Source of the DNA: Lelliottia sp. WAP21
GTDB taxonomy: Bacteria > Pseudomonadota > Gammaproteobacteria > Enterobacterales > Enterobacteriaceae
NCBI RefSeq assembly: GCF_020532665.2
Contig: NZ_JAIWPG020000007.1
Span: 1-64,000, forward strand
Direction: 5' to 3'
Length of the DNA: 64,000 nucleotides
Below, in pieces: positions 8,386 to 18,543 of this stretch (positions within the stretch are counted from its first letter, which is position 1; each line of letters begins with the position of its first letter). A program made the translations under genes and the position numbers. Below the pieces are notes generated by a model, which was not told the DNA's origin, ran no database searches, and saw only the letters and a list, made by a program, of their open reading frames with translations.

Positions 8386-11061
8386 ATGGCTGTTACTAAT
8401 ATCGCTGAACTGAACGCACTCGTCGAGCGCGTTAAAAAAGCCCAGCGTGAATACGCCAACTTCACCCAAGAACAGGTTGATAAAATCTTCCGCGCTGCCG
8501 CTCTGGCTGCCGCAGATGCTCGAATCCCTCTCGCTAAAATGGCCGTTGCCGAATCCGGCATGGGTATCGTTGAAGATAAAGTGATTAAAAACCACTTCGC
8601 TTCAGAGTATATCTACAACGCCTATAAAGATGAGAAAACCTGTGGCGTGCTGTCAGAAGATCATACCTTTGGCACCATCACCATCGCTGAACCTATCGGT
8701 ATCATCTGTGGTATCGTCCCAACCACTAACCCAACCTCTACCGCAATCTTCAAATCGCTTATCAGCCTGAAGACCCGTAACGCAATCATCTTCTCCCCGC
8801 ACCCACGTGCTAAAGATGCGACCAACAAAGCGGCTGATATCGTTCTGCAGGCTGCGATCGCGGCGGGCGCACCAAAAGATTTGATCGGTTGGATTGATCA
8901 GCCTTCTGTTGAACTGTCTAACGCTCTGATGCACCACCCGGACATTAACCTGATCCTGGCGACCGGTGGTCCTGGCATGGTTAAAGCGGCATACAGCTCC
9001 GGTAAACCGGCAATCGGCGTTGGCGCGGGTAACACCCCTGTTGTTATCGATGAAACGGCGGATATCAAACGTGCCGTTGCTTCTGTACTGATGTCAAAAA
9101 CCTTCGATAACGGCGTAATCTGTGCGTCTGAACAGTCTGTGGTTGTAGTTGATTCTGTCTATGATGCAGTCCGTCAGCGTTTTGAAAGCCATGGCGGCTA
9201 TATGCTGCAGGGCAAAGAATTGAAAGCCGTTCAGGACATCATCCTCAAAAATGGCGCACTGAACGCCGCTATCGTGGGTCAACCAGCATACAAAATTGCT
9301 GAACTTGCTGGCTTTACCGTTCCAGCCACCACCAAGATTTTGATTGGTGAAGTGACTGTTGTGGACGAAAGCGAGCCATTCGCTCACGAAAAACTGTCCC
9401 CTACTCTCGCCATGTACCGTGCGAAAGACTTCGAAGACGCAGTGGTTAAAGCGGAAAAACTGGTCGCTATGGGCGGTATCGGTCATACCTCTTGCCTGTA
9501 CACTGACCAGGATAACCAGCCAGAGCGCGTGGCCCACTTCGGTCAGATGATGAAAACCGCACGTATCCTGATTAACACCCCAGCTTCTCAGGGTGGTATC
9601 GGTGACCTGTACAACTTTAAACTCGCGCCTTCCCTGACTCTGGGTTGTGGTTCATGGGGTGGTAACTCCATCTCTGAGAACGTTGGTCCTAAGCACCTGA
9701 TCAACAAGAAAACCGTTGCTAAGCGAGCTGAAAACATGTTGTGGCATAAACTTCCGAAATCTATCTACTTCCGCCGTGGTTCACTGCCAATTGCGCTGGA
9801 TGAAGTGATTACTGATGGCCACAAACGTGCGCTCATCGTGACTGACCGTTTCCTGTTCAATAACGGCTACGCAGACCAGATCACTTCTGTGCTGAAAGCG
9901 GCGGGTGTTGAAACTGAAGTCTTCTTTGAAGTTGAAGCGGATCCAACCCTGAGCGTGGTTCGTAAAGGTGCCGAACTGGCGAACTCCTTCAAACCAGATG
10001 TGATTATCGCACTGGGCGGTGGTTCCCCAATGGACGCCGCGAAAATCATGTGGGTCATGTACGAACATCCGGAAACTCACTTCGAAGAACTGGCGCTGCG
10101 CTTTATGGATATCCGTAAACGTATCTACAAGTTCCCGAAAATGGGCGTAAAAGCGAAAATGATCGCGGTTACCACCACTTCCGGTACAGGTTCAGAAGTC
10201 ACCCCGTTTGCGGTAGTAACAGATGACGCAACCGGTCAGAAATACCCACTGGCTGACTACGCGCTGACCCCAGATATGGCTATCGTCGATGCCAACCTGG
10301 TCATGGATATGCCGAAATCACTTTGTGCCTTCGGTGGTCTGGATGCGGTGACTCACGCCCTGGAAGCTTACGTTTCCGTACTGGCATCCGAGTTCTCCGA
10401 TGGTCAGGCACTGCAGGCTCTGAAACTGCTGAAAGAAAACCTGCCAGCGTCTTATAACGAAGGTTCTAAAAACCCGGTTGCCCGTGAACGTGTTCACAGT
10501 GCAGCAACTATCGCCGGTATCGCGTTTGCTAACGCCTTCCTGGGTGTTTGCCACTCAATGGCACATAAACTGGGTTCACAGTTCCACATTCCTCACGGTC
10601 TGGCGAACGCCCTGCTGATTTCTAACGTTATCCGCTACAACGCGAACGATAACCCAACCAAGCAGACCGCATTCAGCCAGTACGACCGTCCGCAGGCGCG
10701 TCGTCGTTATGCAGAAATCGCAGACCATCTGGGCCTGAGCGCACCGGGTGACCGCACTGCAGCGAAGATTGAGAAACTGCTGGCATGGCTGGACAGCATC
10801 AAAGCTGAACTGGGTATTCCTAAATCAATCCGCGAAGCGGGTGTTCAGGAAGCTGACTTCCTGGCGCACGTTGACAAGCTGTCTGAAGATGCCTTCGATG
10901 ACCAGTGTACCGGGGCTAACCCACGTTACCCACTGATCTCCGAGCTGAAACAGATTCTGCTGGATACCTACTACGGTCGTGAATTTAGCGAAAACGACAC
11001 GGTAGCGGCGAAAGCTGAATTACCGGTAAAAGCTGACAAAAAAGCGAAGAAAAACGCCTAA
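8386..11061 (+). CDS. adhE: Bifunctional acetaldehyde-CoA/alcohol dehydrogenase AdhE
   Basis: Fermentative enzyme that reduces acetyl-CoA to acetaldehyde and then to ethanol, reoxidising two NADH; it forms spirosome filaments in the cytoplasm. Start at ATG 8386 with AGGAGA at 8375-8380, giving 891 residues, the E. coli length; 16 in-frame codons upstream are not part of the protein. Residues about 1-440 form the aldehyde dehydrogenase domain (catalytic Cys in NGVICASEQS, about residue 246). About 450-870 form the iron-dependent alcohol dehydrogenase (GGGSPMDAAK for NADH; His ligands in GGLDAVTHALEAY and GVCHSMAHKLG). The Lys-rich tail differs from E. coli. Single-gene unit with its own terminator. 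Confidence 0.98.
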   Translation: MAVTNIAELNALVERVKKAQREYANFTQEQVDKIFRAAALAAADARIPLAKMAVAESGMGIVEDKVIKNHFASEYIYNAYKDEKTCGVLSEDHTFGTITIAEPIGIICGIVPTTNPTSTAIFKSLISLKTRNAIIFSPHPRAKDATNKAADIVLQAAIAAGAPKDLIGWIDQPSVELSNALMHHPDINLILATGGPGMVKAAYSSGKPAIGVGAGNTPVVIDETADIKRAVASVLMSKTFDNGVICASEQSVVVVDSVYDAVRQRFESHGGYMLQGKELKAVQDIILKNGALNAAIVGQPAYKIAELAGFTVPATTKILIGEVTVVDESEPFAHEKLSPTLAMYRAKDFEDAVVKAEKLVAMGGIGHTSCLYTDQDNQPERVAHFGQMMKTARILINTPASQGGIGDLYNFKLAPSLTLGCGSWGGNSISENVGPKHLINKKTVAKRAENMLWHKLPKSIYFRRGSLPIALDEVITDGHKRALIVTDRFLFNNGYADQITSVLKAAGVETEVFFEVEADPTLSVVRKGAELANSFKPDVIIALGGGSPMDAAKIMWVMYEHPETHFEELALRFMDIRKRIYKFPKMGVKAKMIAVTTTSGTGSEVTPFAVVTDDATGQKYPLADYALTPDMAIVDANLVMDMPKSLCAFGGLDAVTHALEAYVSVLASEFSDGQALQALKLLKENLPASYNEGSKNPVARERVHSAATIAGIAFANAFLGVCHSMAHKLGSQFHIPHGLANALLISNVIRYNANDNPTKQTAFSQYDRPQARRRYAEIADHLGLSAPGDRTAAKIEKLLAWLDSIKAELGIPKSIREAGVQEADFLAHVDKLSEDAFDDQCTGANPRYPLISELKQILLDTYYGREFSENDTVAAKAELPVKADKKAKKNA

Positions 11062-11073
11062 TTGCCAGTAAAT

Positions 11074-11105
11074 AAAAAACCCGCTTCCTGAAGCGGGTTT
11101 TTTTA
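11074..11105 (+). terminator. adhE terminator
   Basis: 8-bp inverted repeat (11079-11086 with 11091-11098) flanked by an A-run and followed by seven T residues, 13 nt past the adhE stop. The flanking A and T tracts make it potentially bidirectional, so it may also end tdk transcripts. Confidence 0.9.
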
Positions 11106-11144
11106 TGCCTGAAGACAGGCGCTTATTAAAAAGCGTGAAGAACG

Positions 11145-11759
11145 TTACTGGTTTCGCTTTTCCTGAATCGCCGGTAAGGACCCTACCGCCAGCGCTTCTT
11201 TATAGTGTTTACGGCACACTGATACATAGCGCTCATTGCCACCAATGACCACCTGCTCACCCTCAGCAAAAGGTTTTCCTTCCTGATCGAGACGTAGCAC
11301 CATGCTCGCTTTACGGCCGCAAAAGCAGATTGTTTTTAATTCAACGAGCTTATCTGCCCAGGAGAGCAAATACTGGCTGCCAACAAAAAGCTCGCCCCGG
11401 AAATCAGTGCGTAAGCCATAGCACAAGACGGGAATATCCAGCTTATCCACCACTTCAGAAAGCGCGTAGACCTGTTCACGTGTCAAAAACTGGCTTTCGT
11501 CCACCAGCACGCAATGCGCGGCCTGAGACGCGCTCTCGGCGCGTATTTCTTCAAACAGGTCTGTCTGCGGATTAAAGAGTTTTGCGGGAGAGGAAAGCCC
11601 GATACGCGAACTGACCTTACCTGCTCCAAATCGGTTGTCGATTTCAGCAGTGTATACGATGGCGCGCATCCCCCTCTCCTGATAGTTATAGGAGGATTGC
11701 AGTAGTGCGGTGGACTTCCCTGCATTCATTGCAGAATAGTAGAAATAAAGCTGTGCCAT
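11145..11759 (-). CDS. tdk: Thymidine kinase
   Basis: Phosphorylates thymidine (and deoxyuridine) with ATP in pyrimidine salvage. A 204-residue type II thymidine kinase with a P-loop (AMNAGKST, about 11-18), a Walker B-like VLVDESQFL, the lasso Cys residues (CFC and VCRKH) that bind structural zinc, and the substrate loop [14 protein letters not shown]. The usual DECQ motif reads DESQ here, a conservative change at a position that is Cys in E. coli. Transcribed alone. Confidence 0.96.
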   Translation of the reverse strand: MAQLYFYYSAMNAGKSTALLQSSYNYQERGMRAIVYTAEIDNRFGAGKVSSRIGLSSPAKLFNPQTDLFEEIRAESASQAAHCVLVDESQFLTREQVYALSEVVDKLDIPVLCYGLRTDFRGELFVGSQYLLSWADKLVELKTICFCGRKASMVLRLDQEGKPFAEGEQVVIGGNERYVSVCRKHYKEALAVGSLPAIQEKRNQ

Positions 11760-12310
11760 TGGCCGTCAAACCCTAATCAATGTGTAATATTCCCGATGAA
11801 TGATTGTACCATAATTTGCGTTGCATTCAGCGACGCACAGCACGTCTGCCGGGTAACGACGCGTTCTTTAGCGAGATGATCCCAGGGAAATTCTCTATTA
11901 AAACATACGTTAAAGCTGAATAAAGTGAGCCATATACGCGCCTTAATCGCCGCATTTCAGGAAGGGTTAATAGAAGAACCAGCGGCCATTAAAATTCAGA
12001 TTTTATTAACTATTTTCCGCGACTTAGTCTTCATTTCGCACTAATACAAAAGGTTGATATTTATCCGGGGAAACTATAATTAGTGCACAATGTGTCACAA
12101 AAACATACATCAGCACATTGTGATTGCTCTCGACGTGTTGATAACGAGGGGTGGAGGGTGAACGCGAAATTTAAGTTAGCGTAATTAATAATAGCGCCAT
12201 ATATTAACCATTTTTTGAATTCCTTACATTCGTCCCTATTGCACATATCAATTTATCACTCTATTATTAGGACAACAAACCCAACCCAATATAAGTTTGA
12301 GATTACTACA
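11760..12310 (+). promoter_or_regulatory. tdk-hns intergenic region with hns promoter
   Basis: 551 nt, AT-rich, no credible gene. The hns promoter is clear: TTGCAC (12239-12244), a 17-bp spacer, then TATTAT (12262-12267). Transcription would start near 12274, giving an untranslated leader of about 37 nt, as in E. coli. AT-rich DNA upstream fits autorepression by H-NS binding its own promoter; the region near the start codon is the known target of the sRNA DsrA in E. coli. Confidence 0.75.
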
Positions 12311-12724
12311 ATGAGCGAAGCACTTAAAATTCTGAACAACATCCGTACTCTTCGTGCGCAGGCAAGAGAATGTACCCTCGAAACTCTTGAGGAGATGCTG
12401 GAAAAATTAGAAGTTGTAGTGAACGAACGTCGTGAAGAAGAAAGCGCAGCAGCGGCTGAAATCGAAGAACGTACGCGTAAACTGCAGCAATATCGCGAAA
12501 TGCTGATCGCAGATGGTATCGATCCTAATGAATTACTGAACAGCATGGCTGCGGCTAAAACGAGCACTAAAGCAAAACGCGCTGCTCGCCCGGCTAAATA
12601 TAGCTATGTTGATGAAAATGGTGAGACTAAAACCTGGACAGGTCAGGGTCGTACACCAGCAGTAATCAAAAAAGCAATGGATGAGCAAGGCAAACAGCTG
12701 GATGATTTCCTGATCAAGGATTAA
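12311..12724 (+). CDS. hns: Histone-like nucleoid-structuring protein H-NS
   Basis: Global silencer of AT-rich and horizontally acquired DNA; binds and bridges the nucleoid. The start is ATG 12311, giving 137 residues as in E. coli; the 32 extra in-frame codons upstream overlap the promoter. Residues about 1-64 form the coiled-coil dimerisation domain, followed by a second oligomerisation site, a flexible A/K-rich linker, and the C-terminal DNA-binding domain with the QGR minor-groove hook (TWTGQGRTP). H-NS would be expected to silence the accessory genes at the right end of this window. Confidence 0.98.
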   Translation: MSEALKILNNIRTLRAQARECTLETLEEMLEKLEVVVNERREEESAAAAEIEERTRKLQQYREMLIADGIDPNELLNSMAAAKTSTKAKRAARPAKYSYVDENGETKTWTGQGRTPAVIKKAMDEQGKQLDDFLIKD

Positions 12725-12738
12725 TCCCCCTGCCTTCG

Positions 12739-12766
12739 AAAAATCCCGCTACGGCGGGATTTTTTA
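12739..12766 (+). terminator. hns terminator
   Basis: 7-bp inverted repeat (12743-12749 with 12754-12760) preceded by A residues and followed by six T residues, 18 nt after the hns stop. Confidence 0.88.
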
Positions 12767-12873
12767 TGTCCGCCCTTTATTAAAGATATCTGCTTACACC
12801 TCGTCATATACCTACAAACATGTAGACCACTTTCTTTACGGTTTATCTGAGCACCTTTTGCTAAAAGCCAGAC

Positions 12874-12909
12874 GTAAAAAAACCGGTGATGCCAGGCAGT
12901 CACCGGTTG
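12874..12909 (-). terminator. galU terminator
   Basis: 9-bp perfect stem (12881-12889 with 12900-12908). On the minus strand it is followed by a run of seven T residues, 20 nt past the galU stop codon. Confidence 0.88.
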
Positions 12910-12928
12910 GATGCAGCTCGTAAGCTGA

Positions 12929-13837
12929 TTAGTTTTTAATGCCCATGGTCTGTTTCAGCCATGCTTTAAATTCTTCGCCCAGCGTGTTATGACGAATACC
13001 ATATTCAACGAAGGCCTGCATATAACCGAGCTTATTGCCGCAGTCATGGCTTTTACCTTTCATGTGGTAAGCCTCAACGGTTTCTTTCTCGATCAGCATA
13101 TCGATACCATCGGTGAGCTGGATTTCGTCACCTGCTCCTGGAGGCGTTTTCGCCAACAGTGGCCAAATCTCTGCACTCAGCACATAACGGCCTACGACAG
13201 CGAGGTTAGACGGCGCGACGTCCGCTTTTGGCTTCTCGACAACACCAACCATTGGCACGCTCTCGCCTGGCGCCAAAGGGACGCCCTTGCAGTCTACAAC
13301 GCCGTATGCAGTCACATCTTCCACGGGTTCAACCATAATCTGGCTGCTGCCGGTTTCGTCAAAGCGTTTAATCATCTCTGCCAGGTTATCCTGTGAGAGA
13401 TCGGATTCGAATTCATCCAGAATAACGTCTGGCAGAATAACCGCGACCGGCTCATCACCCACTACAGGATGCGCGCACAATACCGCGTGCCCCAGCCCTT
13501 TGGCCAGACCCTGACGTACCTGCATGATGGTGACGTGAGGAGGACAAATAGACTGAACTTCTTCTAACAGCTGACGCTTAACGCGTTTTTCCAGCATCGC
13601 TTCCAGTTCAAAACTGGTATCAAAATGGTTTTCGATAGAGTTTTTTGATGAATGCGTTACCAGCACAATTTCGGTAATGCCCGCGGCAATACACTCGTTT
13701 ACAACATACTGGATTAATGGCTTATCAACCAAAGGCAGCATTTCTTTCGGAATAGCCTTTGTGGCCGGTAGCATCCTCGTTCCCAATCCCGCTACCGGGA
13801 TAACGGCCTTTGTTACTTTCGAATTTAGGGCAGCCAT
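12929..13837 (-). CDS. galU: UTP-glucose-1-phosphate uridylyltransferase GalU
   Basis: Makes UDP-glucose from UTP and glucose-1-phosphate, supplying LPS core, capsule, osmoregulated glucans, trehalose and galactose metabolism. It has 302 residues, as in E. coli, with the nucleotidyltransferase signature [18 protein letters not shown] near residue 17 and the substrate-binding segment [12 protein letters not shown]. It follows rssB on the same strand across a gap of about 196 nt that could hold its own promoter. Confidence 0.97.
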   Translation of the reverse strand: MAALNSKVTKAVIPVAGLGTRMLPATKAIPKEMLPLVDKPLIQYVVNECIAAGITEIVLVTHSSKNSIENHFDTSFELEAMLEKRVKRQLLEEVQSICPPHVTIMQVRQGLAKGLGHAVLCAHPVVGDEPVAVILPDVILDEFESDLSQDNLAEMIKRFDETGSSQIMVEPVEDVTAYGVVDCKGVPLAPGESVPMVGVVEKPKADVAPSNLAVVGRYVLSAEIWPLLAKTPPGAGDEIQLTDGIDMLIEKETVEAYHMKGKSHDCGNKLGYMQAFVEYGIRHNTLGEEFKAWLKQTMGIKN

Positions 13838-14033
13838 TGAAATCTCCTGAACTGTTCAAGTTTTGAACTTTATGCAATGAATAACGCATTGAGTATATCA
13901 GCCACTTCTTGTAAACCGGGTCTGAAAAGGGTGCGTTACCGATTAATTAGGACAAATACGTATCATCTGACACCGATAGTAGCACTGCCGATAAAACGGC
14001 GGTAAAGCTATCTGGTGAATAAAACTCAACTGC

Positions 14034-15047
14034 TTATTCTGTGGACAACATTAAGCGTAAACGACCACCTGTTCCCCAAATTTGGCATTGCCAGGAAGCG
14101 CAGCGGTGACTTATTTGATTCAGATAGGTTGTTCCTAACGTCCCCAGCGGAACACCGTTGCTTACCTGAATATGATGCTCACCGGTATTAAGCGTTGCGT
14201 TAAGACCCGCAGAGACCAGGATAAGATTTTTTAAGCCGCTGTGGTAATAACCAACCAACAGCGGGAATTGTCCTGGTAAATTGGCCTGACGGAAAAGATG
14301 GTTAACCTGTTTAAGCAGCGCACCCAATTCAGGAAGCCGTTGGCCCTGATGTGACAACTGCTCCTGAAGCAAACCGTTAAATAATGCGCGTAATAATAAG
14401 GCAGCAAGCACGCCATTATCGCCGGCTCGGGTGACATCCAGACAATAGAAAGCCAGGTCGTTATCCGATAACGGTGCAATATCGAGCACAAGTCCATGCT
14501 GATCGGCTGCAACCAGTTGACGATAATTGACCCGACAATGGGAGATGTTTTGTTGAACCGGCGGCTGCAGCTCCTGCAAAAGTTTGGAGGCTGCATTGGG
14601 GTTGCTGACTAACGCATCCCAGTCCTGGAAAAGACGCTCTTCTTCCTCTACCCGGGAATTAAACATGTTGGGATAAAGACATGCGAGAACCGTTTCACGC
14701 AGTCGGTTTAAATCTTTTACCGGTTTCAGCAGAACATCCTGCACGCCAAGGCGCAGCGCTTTTGCTATGTCAGCCATATTATCCGTGGCTGAAATCACCA
14801 GTATCGGTGTCTGGTTACCCTCATTGCGTAAATTCTCAACCAGCTTAAGGCCGTCCATACGCGGCATCGCAAGATCGCAAATGATTAAATCCGGGGTAAT
14901 GTGCGTCATTTTCTCCAGGGCATCCACGCCATCGTTAGCAAGAATGGTGGTCGCCCCTAAAGAAGATAACCACGATTCCAGCAGCGAGCGGAAAACGGGC
15001 TCGTCTTCAACGATCAGAATTTGTTTTCCGGTTAAGGGCTGCGTCAT
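14034..15047 (-). CDS. rssB: RpoS-turnover adaptor and response regulator RssB
   Basis: Delivers the stationary-phase sigma factor RpoS to ClpXP for degradation; also linked to polyA polymerase control. The start at ATG 15047 follows GGGAGAG and gives 337 residues, the E. coli length; 16 upstream in-frame codons are not conserved. The receiver domain (about 9-125) has acidic residues E14/D15 and phospho-acceptor D58. The linker holds the conserved QELQPPVQ, and the C-terminal part is a degenerate PP2C-like domain. Lies downstream of rssA, 92 nt apart, same strand. Confidence 0.96.
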   Translation of the reverse strand: MTQPLTGKQILIVEDEPVFRSLLESWLSSLGATTILANDGVDALEKMTHITPDLIICDLAMPRMDGLKLVENLRNEGNQTPILVISATDNMADIAKALRLGVQDVLLKPVKDLNRLRETVLACLYPNMFNSRVEEEERLFQDWDALVSNPNAASKLLQELQPPVQQNISHCRVNYRQLVAADQHGLVLDIAPLSDNDLAFYCLDVTRAGDNGVLAALLLRALFNGLLQEQLSHQGQRLPELGALLKQVNHLFRQANLPGQFPLLVGYYHSGLKNLILVSAGLNATLNTGEHHIQVSNGVPLGTLGTTYLNQISHRCASWQCQIWGTGGRLRLMLSTE

Positions 15048-15139
15048 GTTCTCTCCCCTGCTGACATTAGATAAATAGTGGCATGCTAATGGCACTATCG
15101 CCTGTCAGATTTTGCTGAAGTCTTCAAAAAAAAGGGGGC

Positions 15140-16042
15140 TCACACTGCCGCCCGCACCAAAGGTAACAATTCGTCCATTTTTTTCTCGACCGCCAGCGCA
15201 CCGGCGGCAATCGCAGCGTCTGCACGATGAAAGTCGAGCGTTGATATTTGAGGACAGTAAGGTTGGATCAGGATATCAGGCGGATCGCCCGCCATACGGT
15301 TACGTTTCAGGCGGTTTTCAAGCACCTGAATAGAGGTGGTCATGATTTCCATTGCAGTGGGTGCCGAGACGACTTTACGCGCCGCTGCACGGCCTAAACG
15401 CCCGCGTAAGCGCTCATGCCACGCCAGTTTCTCATCATCTGTCTCTTCCTGATGAAGATTCACCGGCATCAGATCTTGCTGCATCAGATGCGCGTCATGC
15501 TGTAAATCAACGGCGATGACAATATCCGCCCCCATCGCGCGGGTCAGTGAAATCGGGACAGGGTTAACCACGCCACCATCAACCAGCCAGTATCCATTAT
15601 GCGGTACGGGAGCCATCAGACCAGGGATGCTGCAAGAGGCGCGCACGGCAAGATGGAGATCCCCTTCGGTGAACCATATTTCTCTGCCCGTACTGAGGTT
15701 GGTTGCCACCGCGCCGAACGGCATCTGACAGTGCGTAAAGTCACTCAGCGGCATGATGTTACGGAACTGGTTGAACACGCGTTCGCCGCGCAACAAGCCA
15801 CCGCGCTGCCACGAGAGATCCATAAGACGCAGCACGTCCCAGTAGCTGAAGGCTCGTACCCAGGTTTCAAGCTCTGACATTTTGCCGCAGGAGTAGGCGG
15901 CGCCAACAAGGGAACCAATAGAACAACCTGCAACAAGATCCACTTCGATACCCAGTCGCTGTAGGGCGTTAATCACGCCAATATGCGACCAGCCACGCGC
16001 GGCGCCCGAACCTAGCGCCAGCCCTACTTTTACCTTTCTCAT
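15140..16042 (-). CDS. rssA: Patatin-like phospholipase family protein RssA
   Basis: A 300-residue protein with all parts of the patatin fold: a Gly-rich oxyanion segment (GLALGSGAARG, about 7-17), the nucleophile elbow GCSIG (about 38-42) and the DGG motif (LVDGGVVNPVP) that completes the Ser-Asp dyad. Serine acyl-hydrolase activity is expected, but the substrate is unknown. Paired with rssB as in E. coli; a link to RpoS control is positional only. Confidence 0.92.
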   Translation of the reverse strand: MRKVKVGLALGSGAARGWSHIGVINALQRLGIEVDLVAGCSIGSLVGAAYSCGKMSELETWVRAFSYWDVLRLMDLSWQRGGLLRGERVFNQFRNIMPLSDFTHCQMPFGAVATNLSTGREIWFTEGDLHLAVRASCSIPGLMAPVPHNGYWLVDGGVVNPVPISLTRAMGADIVIAVDLQHDAHLMQQDLMPVNLHQEETDDEKLAWHERLRGRLGRAAARKVVSAPTAMEIMTTSIQVLENRLKRNRMAGDPPDILIQPYCPQISTLDFHRADAAIAAGALAVEKKMDELLPLVRAAV

Positions 16043-16156
16043 TAGTTGTGATTTACTTCCCCTGGATTCCCGGCGTAGCGCGTTAGCTACCGCTCAGTTA
16101 ACATATGTGCCACCCTGGCGTTTAACGCCGTTAATTTTTGTCTCAGGAACCGAACT

Positions 16157-16615
16157 GTGTCTCAACTCTGTCCCTGTGGTAGCGCTCTGGAGTATAGCCT
16201 ATGTTGCCAGCGATATCTTACTGGCGAGCAGGTTGCACCAGACCCGTCACACCTTATGCGCTCCCGATACACTGCTTTTGTGATCAAAGACGCACGATAT
16301 TTGATCAAAACCTGGCACCCCTCCTGCCACGCCGAAGATTTTCGTCAGGAGATTGAAGCCGGTTTTGCTCACACAGAATGGCTCGGATTGACCCTTATTG
16401 AGTCCTCTGTTGGCAACACAGCCTCGGAAGGCTTTGTCAGCTTTGTGGCACGTTTTAGCGAGCAGGGTAAATCCGGCGCGATCATCGAAAGGTCCCGGTT
16501 CTTACTCGAAGGCGGAGAGTGGTACTATATTGACGGTACTCGTCCGCAGTTTGGTCGAAATGACCCCTGCCCCTGCGGTTCAGGTAAAAAATTTAAAAAA
16601 TGTTGCGGGCAATAA
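16157..16615 (+). CDS. ychJ: SEC-C motif protein YchJ
   Basis: A 152-residue UPF0225 protein with two SEC-C-type metal-binding motifs, one at each end: [13 protein letters not shown] (about 5-17) and [13 protein letters not shown] near the C-terminus. The SEC-C motif binds zinc in SecA; here the function is unknown. It is divergent from rssA and 43 nt upstream of purU on the same strand, as in E. coli. Confidence 0.92.
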   Translation: MSQLCPCGSALEYSLCCQRYLTGEQVAPDPSHLMRSRYTAFVIKDARYLIKTWHPSCHAEDFRQEIEAGFAHTEWLGLTLIESSVGNTASEGFVSFVARFSEQGKSGAIIERSRFLLEGGEWYYIDGTRPQFGRNDPCPCGSGKKFKKCCGQ

Positions 16616-16658
16616 CGCCTGACGACAGCAAGCACACACTCAACAGGATTTCCTCGCG

Positions 16659-17501
16659 ATGCAATCACTACAACGCAAAGTACTGCGTACTATTTGCCCT
16701 GACCAGAAGGGTTTGATCGCCCGCATTACGAACATTTGTTACAAGCACGAACTGAATATTGTGCAAAATAATGAGTTTGTTGACCACCGCACCGGACGCT
16801 TTTTCATGCGTACCGAGCTCGAAGGCATTTTCAACGATTCCACTTTACTGGCTGACCTGGATGGCGCGCTGCCGGAGGGTTCCGTACGTGAGTTGACACC
16901 GTCCGGACGCCGTCGCGTTGTGATTCTGGTTACCAAAGAGGCGCACTGCCTCGGTGATTTGTTAATGAAAGCGAATTATGGCGGCCTGGATGTCGAGATC
17001 GCCGCCGTTATTGGCAACCATGAAACGCTGCGCACGCTGGTAGAGCGATTTGATATTCCGTTTGAGCTGGTGAGCCATGAAGGCCATACCCGCGAAGAAC
17101 ATGACGAGCTGATGGCGCAAGCGATTGAAGCGCATAATCCGGACTATGTGGTACTGGCTAAATATATGCGCGTCCTGACGCCAACCTTTGTGTCCCGCTT
17201 CCCGAATAAGATCATTAATATTCACCACTCGTTCCTGCCTGCCTTTATTGGCGCACGTCCTTATCATCAGGCTTACGAACGCGGCGTGAAAATTATTGGC
17301 GCGACCGCACACTACGTTAACGACAATCTGGATGAAGGCCCGATCATCATGCAGGACGTGATTCACGTCGATCACACCTATACCGCAGAGGATATGATGC
17401 GTGCCGGACGTGATGTAGAGAAGAACGTATTAAGCCGCGCGTTGTATCAGGTGCTGGCTCAGCGTGTGTTCGTCTATGGCAACCGGACGATAATTCTTTA
17501 A
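16659..17501 (+). CDS. purU: Formyltetrahydrofolate deformylase PurU
   Basis: Hydrolyses 10-formyl-tetrahydrofolate to formate and tetrahydrofolate, balancing one-carbon pools and supplying formate for PurT. It has 280 residues. An N-terminal ACT domain (about 8-90) for methionine/glycine control is followed by a formyltransferase fold with the catalytic HHSFLPAF segment (Asn-His upstream, Asp in DEGPIIMQD). Same length and order as in E. coli, upstream of the tRNA-Tyr genes. Confidence 0.96.
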   Translation: MQSLQRKVLRTICPDQKGLIARITNICYKHELNIVQNNEFVDHRTGRFFMRTELEGIFNDSTLLADLDGALPEGSVRELTPSGRRRVVILVTKEAHCLGDLLMKANYGGLDVEIAAVIGNHETLRTLVERFDIPFELVSHEGHTREEHDELMAQAIEAHNPDYVVLAKYMRVLTPTFVSRFPNKIINIHHSFLPAFIGARPYHQAYERGVKIIGATAHYVNDNLDEGPIIMQDVIHVDHTYTAEDMMRAGRDVEKNVLSRALYQVLAQRVFVYGNRTIIL

Positions 17502-17582
17502 TCTTTCATAAAATGAATTGATTAGCTTTGCGTCGCAACGGGTAAAAAGCAGGCAAACGACCCGTTATAAGCAAAGGAAAGC

Positions 17583-17617
17583 TTTACAGGGGCGTGTCAT
17601 TTGATATGATGCGCCCC
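17583..17617 (+). promoter_or_regulatory. tyrT promoter with GC-rich discriminator
   Basis: TTTACA (17583-17588), a 16-bp spacer, then TATGAT (17605-17610), followed by GCGCCCC. This matches the E. coli tyrT promoter. The GC-rich discriminator is the hallmark of stringently (ppGpp) controlled stable-RNA promoters. The primary transcript would have a leader of about 40 nt before the first tRNA. Confidence 0.88.
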
Positions 17618-17657
17618 GCTTCCAGCGTGAAGCAGGCCATTATAAGCATTACCCCGT

Positions 17658-17742
<85 letters not shown>

Positions 17743-17952
17743 TTATTCACCACAGCAATGTGGTAACACCGATAAGTGAGGGCAAGGTTTGCACTTATCG
17801 GGAAGGGTAAGAACCTTCGATTAAGGTTCGACTCGAGCGAAAGCGAGAGAATGTTGCCGAAGGCAACAGCCCGAAGGGTGAGGAGCGAAGCGACGAATAA
17901 TCCTTCCCCCACCACCATCTCTCAGCATTACCTCAAAATTTGAATTACCCCT
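17743..17952 (+). repeat. Inter-tRNA spacer containing a diverged rtT-like unit
   Basis: 210-nt spacer. From about 17800 it is clearly homologous to the 173-bp repeats that follow the second tRNA. It carries an exact copy of the tRNA 3' end, TCCTTCCCCCACCACCA, at 17901-17917. This shows that tRNA 3'-end segments have been copied along with the spacer. Confidence 0.75.
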
Positions 17953-18037
<85 letters not shown>

Positions 18038-18440
18038 TCCTTCAAATTGCACGCATTATCGACCAGTCCTGATGCTAAACATGCCTCCCATACGGGAAGG
18101 ATGAGAAGCTTCGACTAAGGTTCGATTCGAGCGTAGCGAGAAAGCGTTGCCAACGGCAACGACCCGAAGGGCGAAGCGCGTAGCGCTGAGTCATCCTTCC
18201 CCCACCACCATCCTTCAAATTGCACGCATTATCGACCAGTCCTGATGCTAAACATGCCTCCCATACGGGAAGGACGAGAAGCTTCGACTAAGGTTCGATT
18301 CGAGCGCAGCGAGAAAGCGTTGCCAACGGCAACGACCCGAAGGGCGAAGCGCGTAGCGCTGAGTCATCCTTCGCCCACCACCATCTTCCAGATTGCACGC
18401 ATTATCCATCAATCCTGTAGCTCTATACGACTCCCATGCT
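18038..18440 (+). repeat. rtT-type tandem repeats after tyrV (173-bp period)
   Basis: Two full units (18038-18210 and 18211-18383), nearly identical, and a decaying third (18384 to about 18440). Each full unit ends with the tRNA-Tyr 3' end: TCCTTCCCCCACCACCA at 18194-18210, and a copy with one changed base at 18367-18383. E. coli K-12 has comparable 178-bp rtT repeats here, released during tyrT processing, with a claimed RNA role and a tiny protamine-like reading frame. I see no convincing protein-coding frame in this version. Confidence 0.85.
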
Positions 18441-18502
18441 GGCCTGAAGCCGCCACCCGGTTAAGCCCCTGCACGTTCGTCAGACATAAAAACGTCAGGC
18501 AC

Positions 18503-18527
18503 AAAAAACCCCGCCGTAGCGGGGTTG
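18503..18527 (-). terminator. narGHJI operon terminator
   Basis: 8-bp inverted repeat (18507-18514 with 18519-18526) followed on the minus strand by six T residues, 17 nt past the narI stop. It separates the nar operon from the convergent tRNA/rtT transcript. Confidence 0.85.
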
Positions 18528-18543
18528 TATTCATAGAGGCTTA

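Noticed and set aside
12061-12246. 61-codon minus-strand frame upstream of hns
   Set aside because: Lies across the AT-rich hns promoter, no ribosome binding site, no recognisable features.
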